From NCBI GenBank assembly GCA_963841205.1, contig CAWJCH010000008.1, positions 1 through 64,000 of the forward strand: DNA of 64,000 bases, in the 5' to 3' direction. Source of the DNA: CAWAWP01 sp963841205. GTDB lineage: Bacteria > Chloroflexota > Ktedonobacteria > Ktedonobacterales > JADMIN01. The translations under genes and the position numbers were made by a program. The notes under the pieces were generated by a model. It made no database searches, was not told the DNA's origin, and saw nothing but the letters and a program-made list of their open reading frames with translations. Below are positions 8,222 through 17,408 of this stretch, piece after piece; the first letter of the stretch is position 1, and the number at the start of each line of letters is the position of its first letter.

Positions 8222-8399
8222 GCTATCCGGCGGTGTCTCTCCTACCCAGATTGGGGACCGCATATGTCGCCAGGTCGCTAGGAAAATGTCAACAATCCAA
8301 AATATCACCACTGCAAAATACATGAAGAAAGCGAGAGAGGGCTTGACAACGCGTCCACGGATCAGTTAACCTTGCATCGCCGGTAGGTGTTCGGGCGAG

Positions 8400-8559
8400 G
8401 GCAGGACCCCCGCGTATCCAACCCCGTTGTTGGCAGGACCCCCGCGTATCCAACCCCGTTGTTGGCAGGACCCTCGTGCATCCGACCCCGTTGTTGGCAG
8501 GACCCTCGTGCATCCGACCCCGTTGTTGGCAGGACCCTCGTGCATCCGACCCCGCTGGC
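8400..8559 (+). repeat. Tandem repeat, five 32-bp units
   Basis: Units begin with GGCAGGACCC at 8400, 8432, 8464, 8496 and 8528. Units 1-2 carry CCGCGTATCCAA and units 3-5 carry TCGTGCATCCGA, so two sequence variants were each amplified. The period of 32 is not a multiple of three and there are no spacers, which argues against a coding repeat or CRISPR. It ends about 45 bp before the start of a secreted-protein gene and could affect its expression. Confidence 0.92.
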
Positions 8560-8603
8560 ACCAGGAGTTGATTCGGACTAGATGGATCAGGAGGAGTTTC
8601 GCC

Positions 8604-9134
8604 ATGCCACTCAATCGAGCGCGTCCGAATGTTCCAACGCGTTTCTGGTGGGCAATCATCGCGTGTATGCTTCTCCTTGTTTCGATGTTCGCTCCCGCAG
8701 CTGGCGCTGCGCCGCACTCATCCGCGGGGAGCACGAGCCCTGCGCACCGTGCCATTCCCCAAAGCGCCTGCCAGGTTTACTGGGCGGACAATGGGGCGTA
8801 CGGCTACTGGGATGCCGCGTATGAGAATGTCACCGTCCCAAGCTGCGTTGGTAGTGCTCCCAAAGTTGAGGGATGGTTATACCCGTGCAGCGGCGTCAAT
8901 GTTACGGCCAACATGGATGTGTGGCTGACGCAAAGCACGGTCCACGGAAGCCAACGCCTGGCGGAGTCGGGGCGCACCGGCAATGAGACTTGGGCAGCTG
9001 ATTGCCAGTGGCATGAGCAAGTTCTTCTCTATGGCCCAGGGCAAACTTTTACCACGCCGCTCTGGGGGTGCATGTGGACCTACGACGCGACGGTCAATCT
9101 GTCGTTCGACTACCTATGCGCTCAGGGCTATTGA
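8604..9134 (+). CDS. Secreted protein of unknown function
   Basis: A 176-residue protein with a clear signal peptide: basic start MPLNRARPNVPTRFWW, hydrophobic core AIIACMLLLVSMF and cleavage region APAAGAAP. The mature part is Trp/Tyr-rich with several Cys (for example SCVGS, YPCSG, ADCQW, WGCMW and YLCAQ), which suggests disulfides in an extracytoplasmic fold. The start ATG follows CAGGAGGAG. No family was recognised. It may be paired with the next secreted protein, 130 bp downstream on the same strand. Confidence 0.75.
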   Translation: MPLNRARPNVPTRFWWAIIACMLLLVSMFAPAAGAAPHSSAGSTSPAHRAIPQSACQVYWADNGAYGYWDAAYENVTVPSCVGSAPKVEGWLYPCSGVNVTANMDVWLTQSTVHGSQRLAESGRTGNETWAADCQWHEQVLLYGPGQTFTTPLWGCMWTYDATVNLSFDYLCAQGY

Positions 9135-9264
9135 GGTGGTGTGGGTTGCTGTTGACGCTATAAGGCGGCGGGGCAAGGCATGAGTTGGTCCGTCGTCTCG
9201 CTTATTTGGCGCACAGGCACGTTGAGAGTGGCGCAAGGCGCCGTGTGAAAAGGAGTCACGAGTC

Positions 9265-9897
9265 ATGCGGAACCGAAAGTCTCTGCTCGTTCTGGTTGCA
9301 GTGACTGCTACGATCTTACTTGCAGCAGTCTATTTCACTGCGAGTAATGGTCAACCGGCCGCTGGTCCAACCGTGAAGTCCCAGGGCTTTTCTGGGCCAC
9401 CCGCCCAGGCGTCAGCGACGCCCATTCACCACTATGGTGCCGAATCGGGCGCGTTGAACGCTGCTCTGATCTCTCCAGACGACGTGACACTTCAGATCGT
9501 GGACGTACAGAAGAGCGCAACCAAGTGGATATTCCACTTCCAAGCACACAATAACGCGAGCCAAGCCGTGCCTATCCTGGATGCTGGCACGAACCATTAC
9601 TTCATGTTGAGCCTCAGAGGCACTCCTGGCACGCCATACGCGGCTAGCCAACTTTTCATCAAATTAACTGCGCCAGTGCAGGCGGACTTGGCAGCCCACC
9701 CAGCGTTGCCTACGACTGTCGTGTCGAGCGCGGATGCTGACGGCTGGCTAGTCGCCGATCTCACGAACATCGCGTATCCGCCATTCCAGTTGTTGTATGT
9801 GTATGGAACGGTCACAGGTACAGAATGTGCCGATCCAAAAGATCAGACCACGTGCCATCCAGTCGAAGGTTACCGGACACTGGTGTGGCAGCTGTAA
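9265..9897 (+). CDS. Secreted or N-terminally anchored hypothetical protein
   Basis: A 210-residue protein that starts MRNRKSLLVLVAVTATILLAAVYF, a signal peptide or membrane anchor, followed by a Pro/Ala/Ser linker. The domain from about residue 65 (DVTLQIVDVQKSATKWIFHFQ) to the end reads as an all-beta extracytoplasmic fold, similar in style to other Chloroflexota secreted proteins, but no named family was recognised. The ribosome site AAAGGAGTCACGAGTC is strong. It is probably co-transcribed with the preceding secreted-protein gene. Confidence 0.75.
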   Translation: MRNRKSLLVLVAVTATILLAAVYFTASNGQPAAGPTVKSQGFSGPPAQASATPIHHYGAESGALNAALISPDDVTLQIVDVQKSATKWIFHFQAHNNASQAVPILDAGTNHYFMLSLRGTPGTPYAASQLFIKLTAPVQADLAAHPALPTTVVSSADADGWLVADLTNIAYPPFQLLYVYGTVTGTECADPKDQTTCHPVEGYRTLVWQL

Positions 9898-10013
9898 TGC
9901 GGTGAATCCGAGGCCGCTCATCTGGCGCACGGCGTCCGCTTGTGGCTGCTCCACGGCGTGCCCGTGGACGATCACGGCGATGTGCCGCCCGCGTGCGTCG
10001 CGGAAAATGCGAT

Positions 10014-10063
10014 GCGAGGATTGCACGCGCACGAGCTTGTAGCTGTGTGCGTGCAATCCTCGC
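10014..10063. repeat. Perfect 15-bp inverted repeat
   Basis: GCGAGGATTGCACGC (10014-10028) and its exact complement GCGTGCAATCCTCGC (10049-10063) are separated by 20 bases. It sits inside the gene-poor interval 9898-10412, just before a channel-like gene fragment. There is no T-run, so a terminator is unlikely. Confidence 0.85.
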
Positions 10064-10065
10064 GC

Positions 10066-10172
10066 TAGACAATCCGGTGACGGTGTTGGCGGCCGTCGAA
10101 GCGGTCATCGGCCTGCTCATCGAGATCAGCTTCATCGCCACCTTCACCCAACGCTTCTTCAACTCCCGGTGA
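10066..10172 (+). pseudogene. C-terminal fragment resembling a two-helix ion-channel protein
   Basis: The frame LDNPVTVLAAVEAVIGLLIEISFIATFTQRFFN ends at a stop (the residues are given here in two overlapping halves of one helix: AAVEAVIGLLIE and ISFIATFTQRFF). This pattern resembles the last transmembrane helix of bacterial ion-channel or pentapeptide-channel proteins. No start or pore region is present. It is probably a remnant, and other membrane proteins are possible. Confidence 0.35.
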
Positions 10173-10412
10173 GCGAAGGCGTCGTCGGGCGCGCCAAAAC
10201 GTTAATTGGGCAATAATCAGGAGCAATGGCAGCCAGGAATTCGCACCTCTCGCCTCCACCGCTCAGCATATTGCCCAACTATTCGCAGGTAATTGGGCGC
10301 AGCGGATGAGGCTCGGACTCCTGATCGAAAGCACACTCCGCGTGGGTATCACTTAGAGCCAGTTTCGAAGCTGGTTGGGCGCTCGGCGTCCCACTCACTT
10401 CTTTGCAGACCA

Positions 10413-11057
10413 CTATGACGCGCAGCTGAGGTCGCCGGGCTGACCGGGTCCAGGCGCGAACGATGCCAGTATCTGGGCGAAGAGCGGACCGAGGCGCTGC
10501 TGCACCTGCGAGAGCGACGACTGTGGGCTCGAGAGCTGAATGCGATAGAACAGGCCGTTGGCCACGAACAACCGCGCAAGCCAGGGACCGATATTACCAG
10601 TGCCGGATGCCGGCGTTCCGTTCGCGAGTACCGCAGGGAAACCGCCCACAGTCGTCGTCTTGGGGCTGCTGCAGAACTGTCGTTCGTCAGTCCCGGTGGG
10701 AACCGGGCTGGAGACAAACACGTCCAGACGAGCGTCGTCACCGTTAGGCGCCGTGCCTTGATCATAAAAGTCATCTGCGCTACTACCGCTGGACCAGCTC
10801 GCGGGCACTTCGAGCGCAAAGTGGTAACTAGGATCCTGATAGTACGTCCAGCCAGCTGGAATGCCGGTCGGTGTGGATGGCGCGCTGGTGGGTGTCACGG
10901 TCACGCGGATGGGTGCCACGGTGGCAGTCGCGGTAGGTGTACTGGTGGCCCTCGCCGTCTGGGTCGGTCCTGTTGCACAGCTAGCGAGCGCGGCTCCGCT
11001 CAGTGCGAGAGAGAAGAGCAAAGCAGCCACACGGCGGGTCAGAGGCGCTGTCGGCAT
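10413..11057 (-). CDS. Lipoprotein of unknown function
   Basis: A 214-residue protein with a lipoprotein signal: hydrophobic ALLFSLALSGAALASC with the lipobox LASC. A Thr/Pro-rich spacer follows, and then a domain beginning WTYYQDPSYHFALEVPASW. That opening is typical of PsbP-like or lipoprotein beta-sheet domains in Chloroflexota and Actinobacteria. The ATG at 11057 is placed by AAAGGAG six bases upstream; the open frame extends two codons further to a TTG. It is monocistronic and likely an outer-leaflet protein with an unknown ligand. Confidence 0.75.
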   Translation of the reverse strand: MPTAPLTRRVAALLFSLALSGAALASCATGPTQTARATSTPTATATVAPIRVTVTPTSAPSTPTGIPAGWTYYQDPSYHFALEVPASWSSGSSADDFYDQGTAPNGDDARLDVFVSSPVPTGTDERQFCSSPKTTTVGGFPAVLANGTPASGTGNIGPWLARLFVANGLFYRIQLSSPQSSLSQVQQRLGPLFAQILASFAPGPGQPGDLSCAS

Positions 11058-11305
11058 TGTCAACTCCTTTTGTGGCGATCTCTTGACTCAACAGATCTCT
11101 CTAAGTATAGAGGACGCTTGGCGTAGGGTCCAGAGGGCGGTTTCGAAACGCGCTGTATAGCTCTCCTTCAACTCACAATGACCTACGCACAGCACTCGCC
11201 GATGTCTGCGGCGGAAAATTCCTATCCGACGGATGACAGCACTATCCCTCTGAAAACCTTTGGTGTCGCACACCCGGTCTTGTACAGCTGCAGTAATCTA
11301 GTGGC

Positions 11306-11884
11306 ATGAGACGGATTCACCTGCGAACCGACCTGAGTGTGGACGAATTGGAAGAGCGGTATCGAGCAGCGAATGAGCCACACGAGCGCATTCGGTGGCA
11401 GATCGTGTGGCTGATGGTGCGGGGCTACCCGACGCAAGAGATCGCCGAGAGCACTGGCTACACCCGATACTCGCTCAGGCGAATCGCCAAGCGCTACAAC
11501 GCAGAAGGCGCGGAGGGGATGCGCAACCGGCGCTCCACGACGGCGCACGGCAGGTCGCCCGTCTTGTCGCCCGCGCTGCAGGAGGAACTGCGCGCTGTGC
11601 TTTGGGAGGAGGCGGCCCGTGACGAGCACTGGAATGGCAGCGACGTAGCGGCCTGGATGGCCGAGAAGTTGGGCCGCCCTGTTTCCTATCACCTCGGCCG
11701 GAACTACCTGGTCCTCCTAATGATGGAGTGTCCAAACCATGTGCGAGCCAATGTTGAGCTTCCAAAGCGATCAGTTCACTGGACCTATAAGCCACGCGAA
11801 GAGTGCAGCCCAGCACAGATAGCTGCATGGGACAAATTGTGGGACATGCTGCTCGAACCGGTGGGTCGCAAGCCAGCGACATAA
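11306..11884 (+). CDS. Helix-turn-helix protein, IS630-type transposase N-terminal half
   Basis: A 192-residue protein. The tandem winged-helix region (MVRGYPTQEIAESTGYTRYSLRRIAKRYN, in two parts GYPTQEIAEST and TRYSLRRIAKRYN) and the segment AWMAEKLGRPVSYHLGRNYL match the DNA-binding half of IS630-family transposases. No DDE catalytic part follows, and the C-terminus differs (AQIAAWDKLWDMLL). It may be a truncated transposase or a stand-alone regulator derived from one. Flanking inverted repeats were not recognised. Confidence 0.6.
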   Translation: MRRIHLRTDLSVDELEERYRAANEPHERIRWQIVWLMVRGYPTQEIAESTGYTRYSLRRIAKRYNAEGAEGMRNRRSTTAHGRSPVLSPALQEELRAVLWEEAARDEHWNGSDVAAWMAEKLGRPVSYHLGRNYLVLLMMECPNHVRANVELPKRSVHWTYKPREECSPAQIAAWDKLWDMLLEPVGRKPAT

Positions 11885-12050
11885 GTTGGTGCCGTGTCAG
11901 CGAGGACCGTGGAATATTTCGGGCCCTTCTTTTGTGAACGAGAAGCAGAACTCGTGATGTTCAGGTTCACAACCTCGCGATGCTAGTCCCTCTTCTGTCA
12001 GGTGAGGCACGCCGTCTGCAGTCTCAGCCTTCTGGAGAGGAGGCTCGACC

Positions 12051-12656
12051 ATGAGCAAGACGCGCCCGGCCACCCCGACGGTGGCCTTCATCGACCAGTA
12101 TTGCGCGCGGTATCGTGACCTGTTTCACAACGTGCGGCACTTTGAGCAGTTCACTGCCCTGCACCTCGGCCTCCTCGCCGAGACGCGCCGCAAGACCCTG
12201 CCACGCCTCGGCAAGGCCGTCCACGCTGACCCGCAGGCCCTCCACCATTTCCTGGCCAATGCCGAGTGGTCGGGGGAAGCGCTGCGGCAGCGACGGCTGG
12301 AGCTGTTGCGCCCGGCGGTGGGCCAGACCCCCTTCATCCTGTGCCTCGACGAGACGGGCGACCGCAAGAAAGGGCACACCACCGACTACGTCGCCACCCA
12401 ATACATCGGCAATCTGCATACGCTGGCTAACGGGATCGTCTCGGTCAACGCCTACGGCATCCTGGGCACCACGACCTTCCCGCTGCTGTTCCGCCTCTTC
12501 AAACCCCAGACCCGCCTCAAAGCGGGCGACGTCTATAAGACCAAGCCCCAACTGGCCATCGAGATGATCGAGGAGTTGCTGGCCCTGGGCTTTCACTGCA
12601 GCGTCGTGTTAGCCGATAGTCTCTACGGCGACAGCGGGCCGTTCAGCAGTGCGCTG
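12051..12656 (+). pseudogene. IS701-family transposase, 3' half lost
   Basis: The N-terminal 200 residues of an IS701 DDE transposase, beginning after GGAGAGGAGG. The first Asp (ILCLDETGDRKKG) and second Asp (VVLADSLYGDSGPF) of the triad are visible. The normal protein is about twice this length. The frame is cut where the IS21 left end begins (12657), and the 3' half is not found after the IS21 right end. So the IS21 insertion was followed by deletion, or it marks a rearrangement junction. Confidence 0.85.
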
Positions 12657-12768
12657 TGTGAACGATACTCTAATATCGGCCGATCGATGCTGTAAAAACC
12701 GGCCACTTCGTTAGCCTTCCCCCTAGACTTGAAGCGTGCAACGGCTTCGGGTTCGGGGAGGTTCTGAG

Positions 12769-14397
12769 GTGTACGAAGTGACCATACGTGACGATATTCG
12801 CGACTGGGTGCTTGTGCAAGGGCGCTCACAACGCTCGGCGGCCAGGCAGTTTCGGGTCTCACGCGACACGGTCGCGCGGATGCTGGTGGAAGCGCCAGAG
12901 GAGCCAGAACGCCGCTATCGACGCGGCATGGCGCGTCCGACGCCCGTGCGCGACGCGGCGCTGCCGCACATCGAAGGGTGGCTGCAAGAGAATATGCGGC
13001 TGCGCCAGCGGGCGCCCAAGCAGCGCTGGACAGCGCATCGGATCTGGGTGGAGTTGCGCCAGATGGGGATCGCCATCGCGGAGTCGACCGTGCGCCAACT
13101 GGTGCGGGAGCGGCGCATCGCGCGCCAGGAGGTGGCACAGGCGAAGGCGTTTGTCCCGCTCTCCTTCACGCCCGCCGAGCGCGGCGAGGTGGACTTCGGC
13201 CACGTCGTGGTACGGCTGGCAGGCCGAGAACTGCAGGTTCCCTTCCTGGCGGCGCGACTGCGCTATTCCGGCGCCATGTTCTTGGCGGCCTTCCCAACTG
13301 AGCGGCAAGACGCCTTCCTGTTGGGACAGCGCTGGGCCTTCGAGTTCTGGGGCGGGGTCCCCAGGAGCGTCGTCTACGACAACCTCAAACCAGCGGTCGC
13401 GCAGTTCCTCCGCGGTCACTCACGTCAGGAGCAGCAAGCGTTCCGCCACTTCCATAGTGTCTACAACTATGAGGCGGCCTTCGCCAACCCGCATGCCGGT
13501 TGGGAGAAGGGCAGTGTCGAGAACTTGGTCGGCTATGCGCGGCGGACCTACTTCGTGCCCATCCCAGAGGTCGAGAGCTTCGAGGAGTTGAATACCCTGC
13601 TGCTCCGAAAGTGTCAGGACGACCAGCAGCGGGTCATGGCAGGTCGCGTCACCTCCATTGCTGACCACCTCGCCGAGGAACGTCCGCTCCTCACCCCCTT
13701 GCCGGCGTACCCGGTCGAGGTGGGCGCGCTGCGCGAGGTCGTCGTGCGCTCGACCGGGCGCGTGCGCTTCGAGCGCAACGACTACTCCGTCCCGGTGCGC
13801 TACGTCGGCTCGCGGCTGACACTCAAGGCGGATCCCTTCTCGGTTCGGCTCTTCCGTGGCGCCGAGGCGCTCGCCGTCCACCCGCGCAGCTACGCGCGCG
13901 GACAGGTGCTGGAGGACTTCCGCCACTACGTGCCGCTGCTGCTGGACAAGCCCTTCGCGATTCCCTTCGCCTCCGCCCTGCGCAACGGCGCGCTCCCGCC
14001 TACCTGGGAAGCGTATCGCCAGCGCTTGGTGGCCGAACGTGAGGCGTTCGGGGTGAGCGACGGCAACCGCGAGTTCGCGCGCATCCTGCATCTGTGTCTG
14101 TCCCACTCGGTCAGCGAGGTCAGTGCGGCGCTCGACCTCGCCGCCGCCAGCAGGCGCTACAGCGCCGATGCGGTGCGCCAACTGCTCCAGTGGGCGGACG
14201 AGCCGACGCTAGAGACGACGCCACTCGACCCCACGCGCTATCCCGACTACTCCCTCCCACAGCCACGTCCCGATCTCACCGCCTACAACCGCTTGCTCGT
14301 TGGCCAGTCGGCCATGCCGTCGGCGGTTTCGGCCAGCGCTCAGGCGAGCGGGCTGGTTGGCGAGCAGGAAGGCGCGGAAGGCGGTGCGCCCAGATGA
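12769..14397 (+). CDS. istA: IS21-family transposase IstA
   Basis: A 542-residue integrase-fold transposase. The N-terminal HTH (SQRSAARQFRVSRDTVARML) is followed by the DDE core: Asp in RGEVDFGHVVV, Asp in SVVYDNLKPAV and Glu in WEKGSVENLVGYARR. The C-terminal beta domain has the typical FERNDYSVPVRYVG. The start is a GTG seven bases after GGGGAGG; a longer frame exists to 12736. The stop overlaps the istB start (ATGA), so the two are translationally coupled. It appears intact and could be active. Confidence 0.92.
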   Translation: MYEVTIRDDIRDWVLVQGRSQRSAARQFRVSRDTVARMLVEAPEEPERRYRRGMARPTPVRDAALPHIEGWLQENMRLRQRAPKQRWTAHRIWVELRQMGIAIAESTVRQLVRERRIARQEVAQAKAFVPLSFTPAERGEVDFGHVVVRLAGRELQVPFLAARLRYSGAMFLAAFPTERQDAFLLGQRWAFEFWGGVPRSVVYDNLKPAVAQFLRGHSRQEQQAFRHFHSVYNYEAAFANPHAGWEKGSVENLVGYARRTYFVPIPEVESFEELNTLLLRKCQDDQQRVMAGRVTSIADHLAEERPLLTPLPAYPVEVGALREVVVRSTGRVRFERNDYSVPVRYVGSRLTLKADPFSVRLFRGAEALAVHPRSYARGQVLEDFRHYVPLLLDKPFAIPFASALRNGALPPTWEAYRQRLVAEREAFGVSDGNREFARILHLCLSHSVSEVSAALDLAAASRRYSADAVRQLLQWADEPTLETTPLDPTRYPDYSLPQPRPDLTAYNRLLVGQSAMPSAVSASAQASGLVGEQEGAEGGAPR

Positions 14398-15236
14398 CTG
14401 CACCGAGAGCGTCTGCCACCCCTTCCACTCCTGCGCTCGCCGGGCCAGACGCCGCGACCGACCCGCACCTCGCGCTCATCCAGAGTTATCTCAAGCAGTT
14501 GCGCCTGCCCGCCATGGCGCGTGACTGTGTGGCGTTGGCACGCGAGGCCGAGCACCAAGGGGCAGGCTACCTCGGCTATCTGAAGACGCTGCTCGCCCAG
14601 GAGGTGAGCCAGCGCCACGAACACCAACGGCGCCGCTCGCTGCGGCAAGCCCAATTCCCCTACGACAAGCGGCTGGAGGATTTCGACTTCTCGGTGGTTC
14701 CCTCCGTCCCCAAGACCCGCATGCTGGAACTGGCGCAGGGCGCGTTCCTCGCCCAACGGGAGAACGTGCTGCTGGTCGGGCCCAGCGGTCTGGGCAAAAC
14801 CCATCTGCTGATTGGGTTGGGACGCGCCGCCTGCTTGCGTGGTGCGCGGGTGCTGTTTCGCACCGCTGCTGCGCTGGCTACGGAGCTGGAGGTGGCCCAG
14901 CAGCAGTTGCGCCTGCCCAAGCTGCTCGCGCAGTATCGCCGCTACGCGCTCATCCTGGTGGATGAAGTCGGCTACCTCCCCTTCTCCCCGACCGCGGCTG
15001 AATTGCTCTTCCAGTTCTTCTCGGATCGCTATGAGCGTGCCAGCGTCGCGCTCACCTCGAATCTCGACTTTGCGCATTGGACGGAGGTGTTTGGCCATGA
15101 ACGCATGACGGCGGCGCTGCTCGACCGGCTGGTGCATCGCAGCCATATTCTCCTACTGGAGGGCGAGAGCTTCCGCTTCCGCCAGAGCCTGGAACGCTCC
15201 CAGGAGCAGCAGGCAACTACCCCAGCCGCACCGTGA
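14394..15236 (+). CDS. istB: IS21-family ATPase helper IstB
   Basis: A 280-residue AAA+ ATPase that assists IstA in target selection. Walker A is GPSGLGKTHL and Walker B is ALILVDEVGYLPF; the TSNLDF sensor and DRLVHRSHILLLEGESFR segment are standard for IstB. An unusual Ala/Thr-rich extension occupies the first 20 or so residues. The gene begins within the istA stop (ATGA). It appears intact. Confidence 0.93.
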   Translation: MTAPRASATPSTPALAGPDAATDPHLALIQSYLKQLRLPAMARDCVALAREAEHQGAGYLGYLKTLLAQEVSQRHEHQRRRSLRQAQFPYDKRLEDFDFSVVPSVPKTRMLELAQGAFLAQRENVLLVGPSGLGKTHLLIGLGRAACLRGARVLFRTAAALATELEVAQQQLRLPKLLAQYRRYALILVDEVGYLPFSPTAAELLFQFFSDRYERASVALTSNLDFAHWTEVFGHERMTAALLDRLVHRSHILLLEGESFRFRQSLERSQEQQATTPAAP

Positions 15237-15299
15237 TCAGTGACTCTGGGGTGGCCGATTTCTGAGCATCGAACGGCCGGTTTCTTGACAGCGTTCACA

Positions 15300-16234
15300 G
15301 ACGACCTCACCGTCCGCCTCGGCGAGGCGTTCACCGACTGGCTCCGCTCCCGCGGTCGGCTCACCCGCTGGCATGGTGAGGACACGACAGGCAAGCCGCT
15401 CGCCGAGGAGACGATCCGCACCTACCTCCGCGCGCTCAAGGCCTTCTCCAGCTGGCTCGCCGCGCCCAAGCAGCGCTATACCGACGAGAATCGCCTTCAC
15501 CTGCTGAAGCTGCCCAAGGAGCCGCAGACCTACAAACTGCCCCTCGAGAAGGGCGAGATCCAGGCGTTCATCGACGCCTGCGACCCCACCACGACCCTCG
15601 GCAGCCGAGATTTGGCGATGCTGCTGGTCCTCTTGGACGGCGGCCTGCGGGCGAGCGAGCTGACGGCGCTGCTGGTCGGGCACGTCAACGTCGACGAGGG
15701 CCAGATCTTTGTCGCCTCGGGCAAGGGCCGCAAGTCGAGGACCGTCACCGTCGGCGCCGACGCCCGTCGGATGCTCGCCCGCTACGTCTTCTTCCGCGAC
15801 GCCGCGGCAAGTGCGCCTTCCTCACCCGACGCGCCCTTCTTCCGCAACCTGCAGGGCGGTCCGCTGCAGTACGAGGCCCTGCGCAAGTGGCTCGTCCGCC
15901 TCAAGCAGCGCGCGGGCGTTACGAGGGTTTCCCGCATCTGCTGCGGCACACCTCGGCGGTGCAGACGCTGGAGGTGCCCGGCTCGGACCTCTTCACGCTG
16001 CAGGCCAAGCTCGGGCATTCGGATATCGCCACCACCAAGCGCTACCTGCGGATGACCCGCGAGCAACTCAGCGCGCGGCAGCGCACCTTCAGCCCGATCG
16101 ACCACCTCGGCCTCGACGGCCTCATGCGCCTCGAATCGCCCGAGAAGGCCGACGGTCGGCTCTATCGCCGCCGCCTCCCCGCACCCATCCCGACGCCCAA
16201 ACCCCGCGGTCGCCCTCGGAAGGAGCAGCCATGA
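15300..16234 (+). pseudogene. Tyrosine recombinase (XerC/D-type integrase), 5'-truncated and frameshifted
   Basis: The core-binding remnant (RTYLRALKAFSSWL) leads into the catalytic domain: Arg in LLDGGLRASELTALL, HxxR in HLLRHTSAVQ, His in KLGHSDIATTKRYL and Tyr in the last. The frame changes near 15940. Reading tttcccgc as tttccccgc would give VSPHLLRHTSA and join the two halves, so a single C appears deleted. The first 20-50 residues are missing because IS21 begins there. It was the probable integrase of copy A and is now inactive unless corrected. Its tail is basic (RGRPRKEQP). Confidence 0.85.
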
Positions 16235-16435
16235 CGCTCCCGGCCCTTAGCCACCAGCGTGCGCGCGGCCCTCCCCCGTGACGGGAACCTACACGCGCGA
16301 AAACGCCTGCGAGCGGTCTTGGCAGAGGCACTCGCAGGCGGTGAAGTCACACAACCCATCCCGCGGCCGGGCGGTTCGAAGCGCCCAGCCGCAGTACCCG
16401 AGCGAGCAGGAGAGCTCGCTCCAGGAGGTCATGTC

Positions 16436-16774
16436 GTGTCTAGGATACCACGCACCCCGGCGGGAACCGCTCCCGCAATATCCCACCCGCAGAGCCGGCC
16501 GAGCGCCATCGACCGCGAGGTGCTCCGGCTCGTCCGCGAGCTCACGCCCATCCAGCGCCACCTCCTCGTCCGCGCCGGCTTGCCTCGCTGGATGCGCCTC
16601 GCCACTCCCTGGCATCCCACCTCGAGGCGGGAGGCCGCGGAGGCGAGGCGGTTGGCATCTCGCCCCTTCGCCATCCTCGAACCGCTCCCGCGCGAGCGCG
16701 GCGCCTACCAACTCACGCCTCTCGGCGAGCTCGTCGCGGGCTTGGCGATCATCAACGTCCTCACCCTGTCCTGA
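16436..16774 (+). CDS. Small conserved element protein of unknown function
   Basis: A 112-residue protein. The central part IQRHLLVRAGLPRWMRLATPW and the end LPRERGAYQLTPLGELVAG read like a small winged-helix or regulatory fold, but no family was recognised. The start is a GTG seven bases after AGGAGG; longer frames overlap the integrase end. A homologous but broken copy is present at about 45495-45790 (HLLVRAGLPRWMRLETPW then a stop). This shows the gene belongs to a repeated element family. It lies between the integrase and the 197-codon gene. Confidence 0.65.
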   Translation: MSRIPRTPAGTAPAISHPQSRPSAIDREVLRLVRELTPIQRHLLVRAGLPRWMRLATPWHPTSRREAAEARRLASRPFAILEPLPRERGAYQLTPLGELVAGLAIINVLTLS

Positions 16775-16814
16775 CACCCATTCGGCCCGGCATGGGCCAC
16801 AAGGAGAAACTCGC

Positions 16815-17408
16815 ATGTTGGTCTGCATTGGTACCGTCGACAACTTCATCCTCGTGCCCTCGCCCATCCTCGACGACTCGGAGCAGGGCTTCCACCTCGA
16901 GCAGCGCCTCCAGGTCACCCTCCAATCGGCGGCCAACGAACGCCAGCTCATGATCGAGTTCCGCCTCGGCGAGGGCTCCTACGCTCCTGCGGAGCAACTG
17001 CTCAACACCTAGCTCGAGTCGGGCGAGCTCGTCGAAGCGCTCTGCTCGGGGCTCACCGCCAGGCCCTTCAAGCAGGACGAGAGCAAGACCTATCAGCGCA
17101 AGGGCAAGGAGATCCAGGTCGCTGACGAGACCGCCCACATCGACACGATGGTCGTCTTCGCCGGCGCCGCCATGGCCCCCCTCTCCAACGCCAAACCGTT
17201 GGACGAGGCCGTCAAGGCCGCACGCGCTAGCTACAAGCGGGGGCAGCGCGAGTACCGCGCCCAGCGCAACGCCGAGCGCGCCAAGCAGATGGAGGCACAG
17301 GTCCTCGACCGCGTGAAACAGATGCGGGAACGCAAGGCCACCGAGGACGCCGCCAAAGCTGCTGGAACCGAGCCCGAGGCCGCCGGCACCAACGGCCGCA
17401 AGCGCTAA
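16815..17408 (+). pseudogene. Conserved element protein, interrupted by an amber codon
   Basis: A 197-codon frame starting after AAGGAGAAACTCGC. It is homologous to the copy B gene at 31196 (EQGFHLEQRLQVTLQ, ANERQLMIEFR, then a charged helix ASYKRGQREYRAQRNAE and an Ala-rich end TNGRKR). Codon 66 is TAG at 17010-17012 where copy B has TGG (LLNAWLES), so a single G-to-A change ends the product early. An internal ATG at 17148 could give an 86-residue C-terminal piece. The central part has beta-strand character and an OB-fold DNA-binding protein is a guess; no family is recognised. Confidence 0.7.

Larger units (their letters stand above)
12657..15299 (+). mobile_element. IS21-family element with terminal inverted repeats
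   Basis: Both ends begin TGTGAACG when read inward (12657 on +, 15299 on the complement) and share further blocks (CGGCCG-x-TCGATGCT, then CGGCCAC), the multiple-terminal-repeat layout of IS21 elements. The element carries istA and istB with an ATGA overlap. No direct target repeat is visible: the left flank is IS701 and the right flank is the integrase N-terminus. This suggests deletion or recombination after insertion. Confidence 0.82.

Noticed and set aside
8400..8559. CRISPR array
   Set aside because: Units are directly adjacent with no unique spacers and no cas genes nearby; it is a plain tandem repeat.
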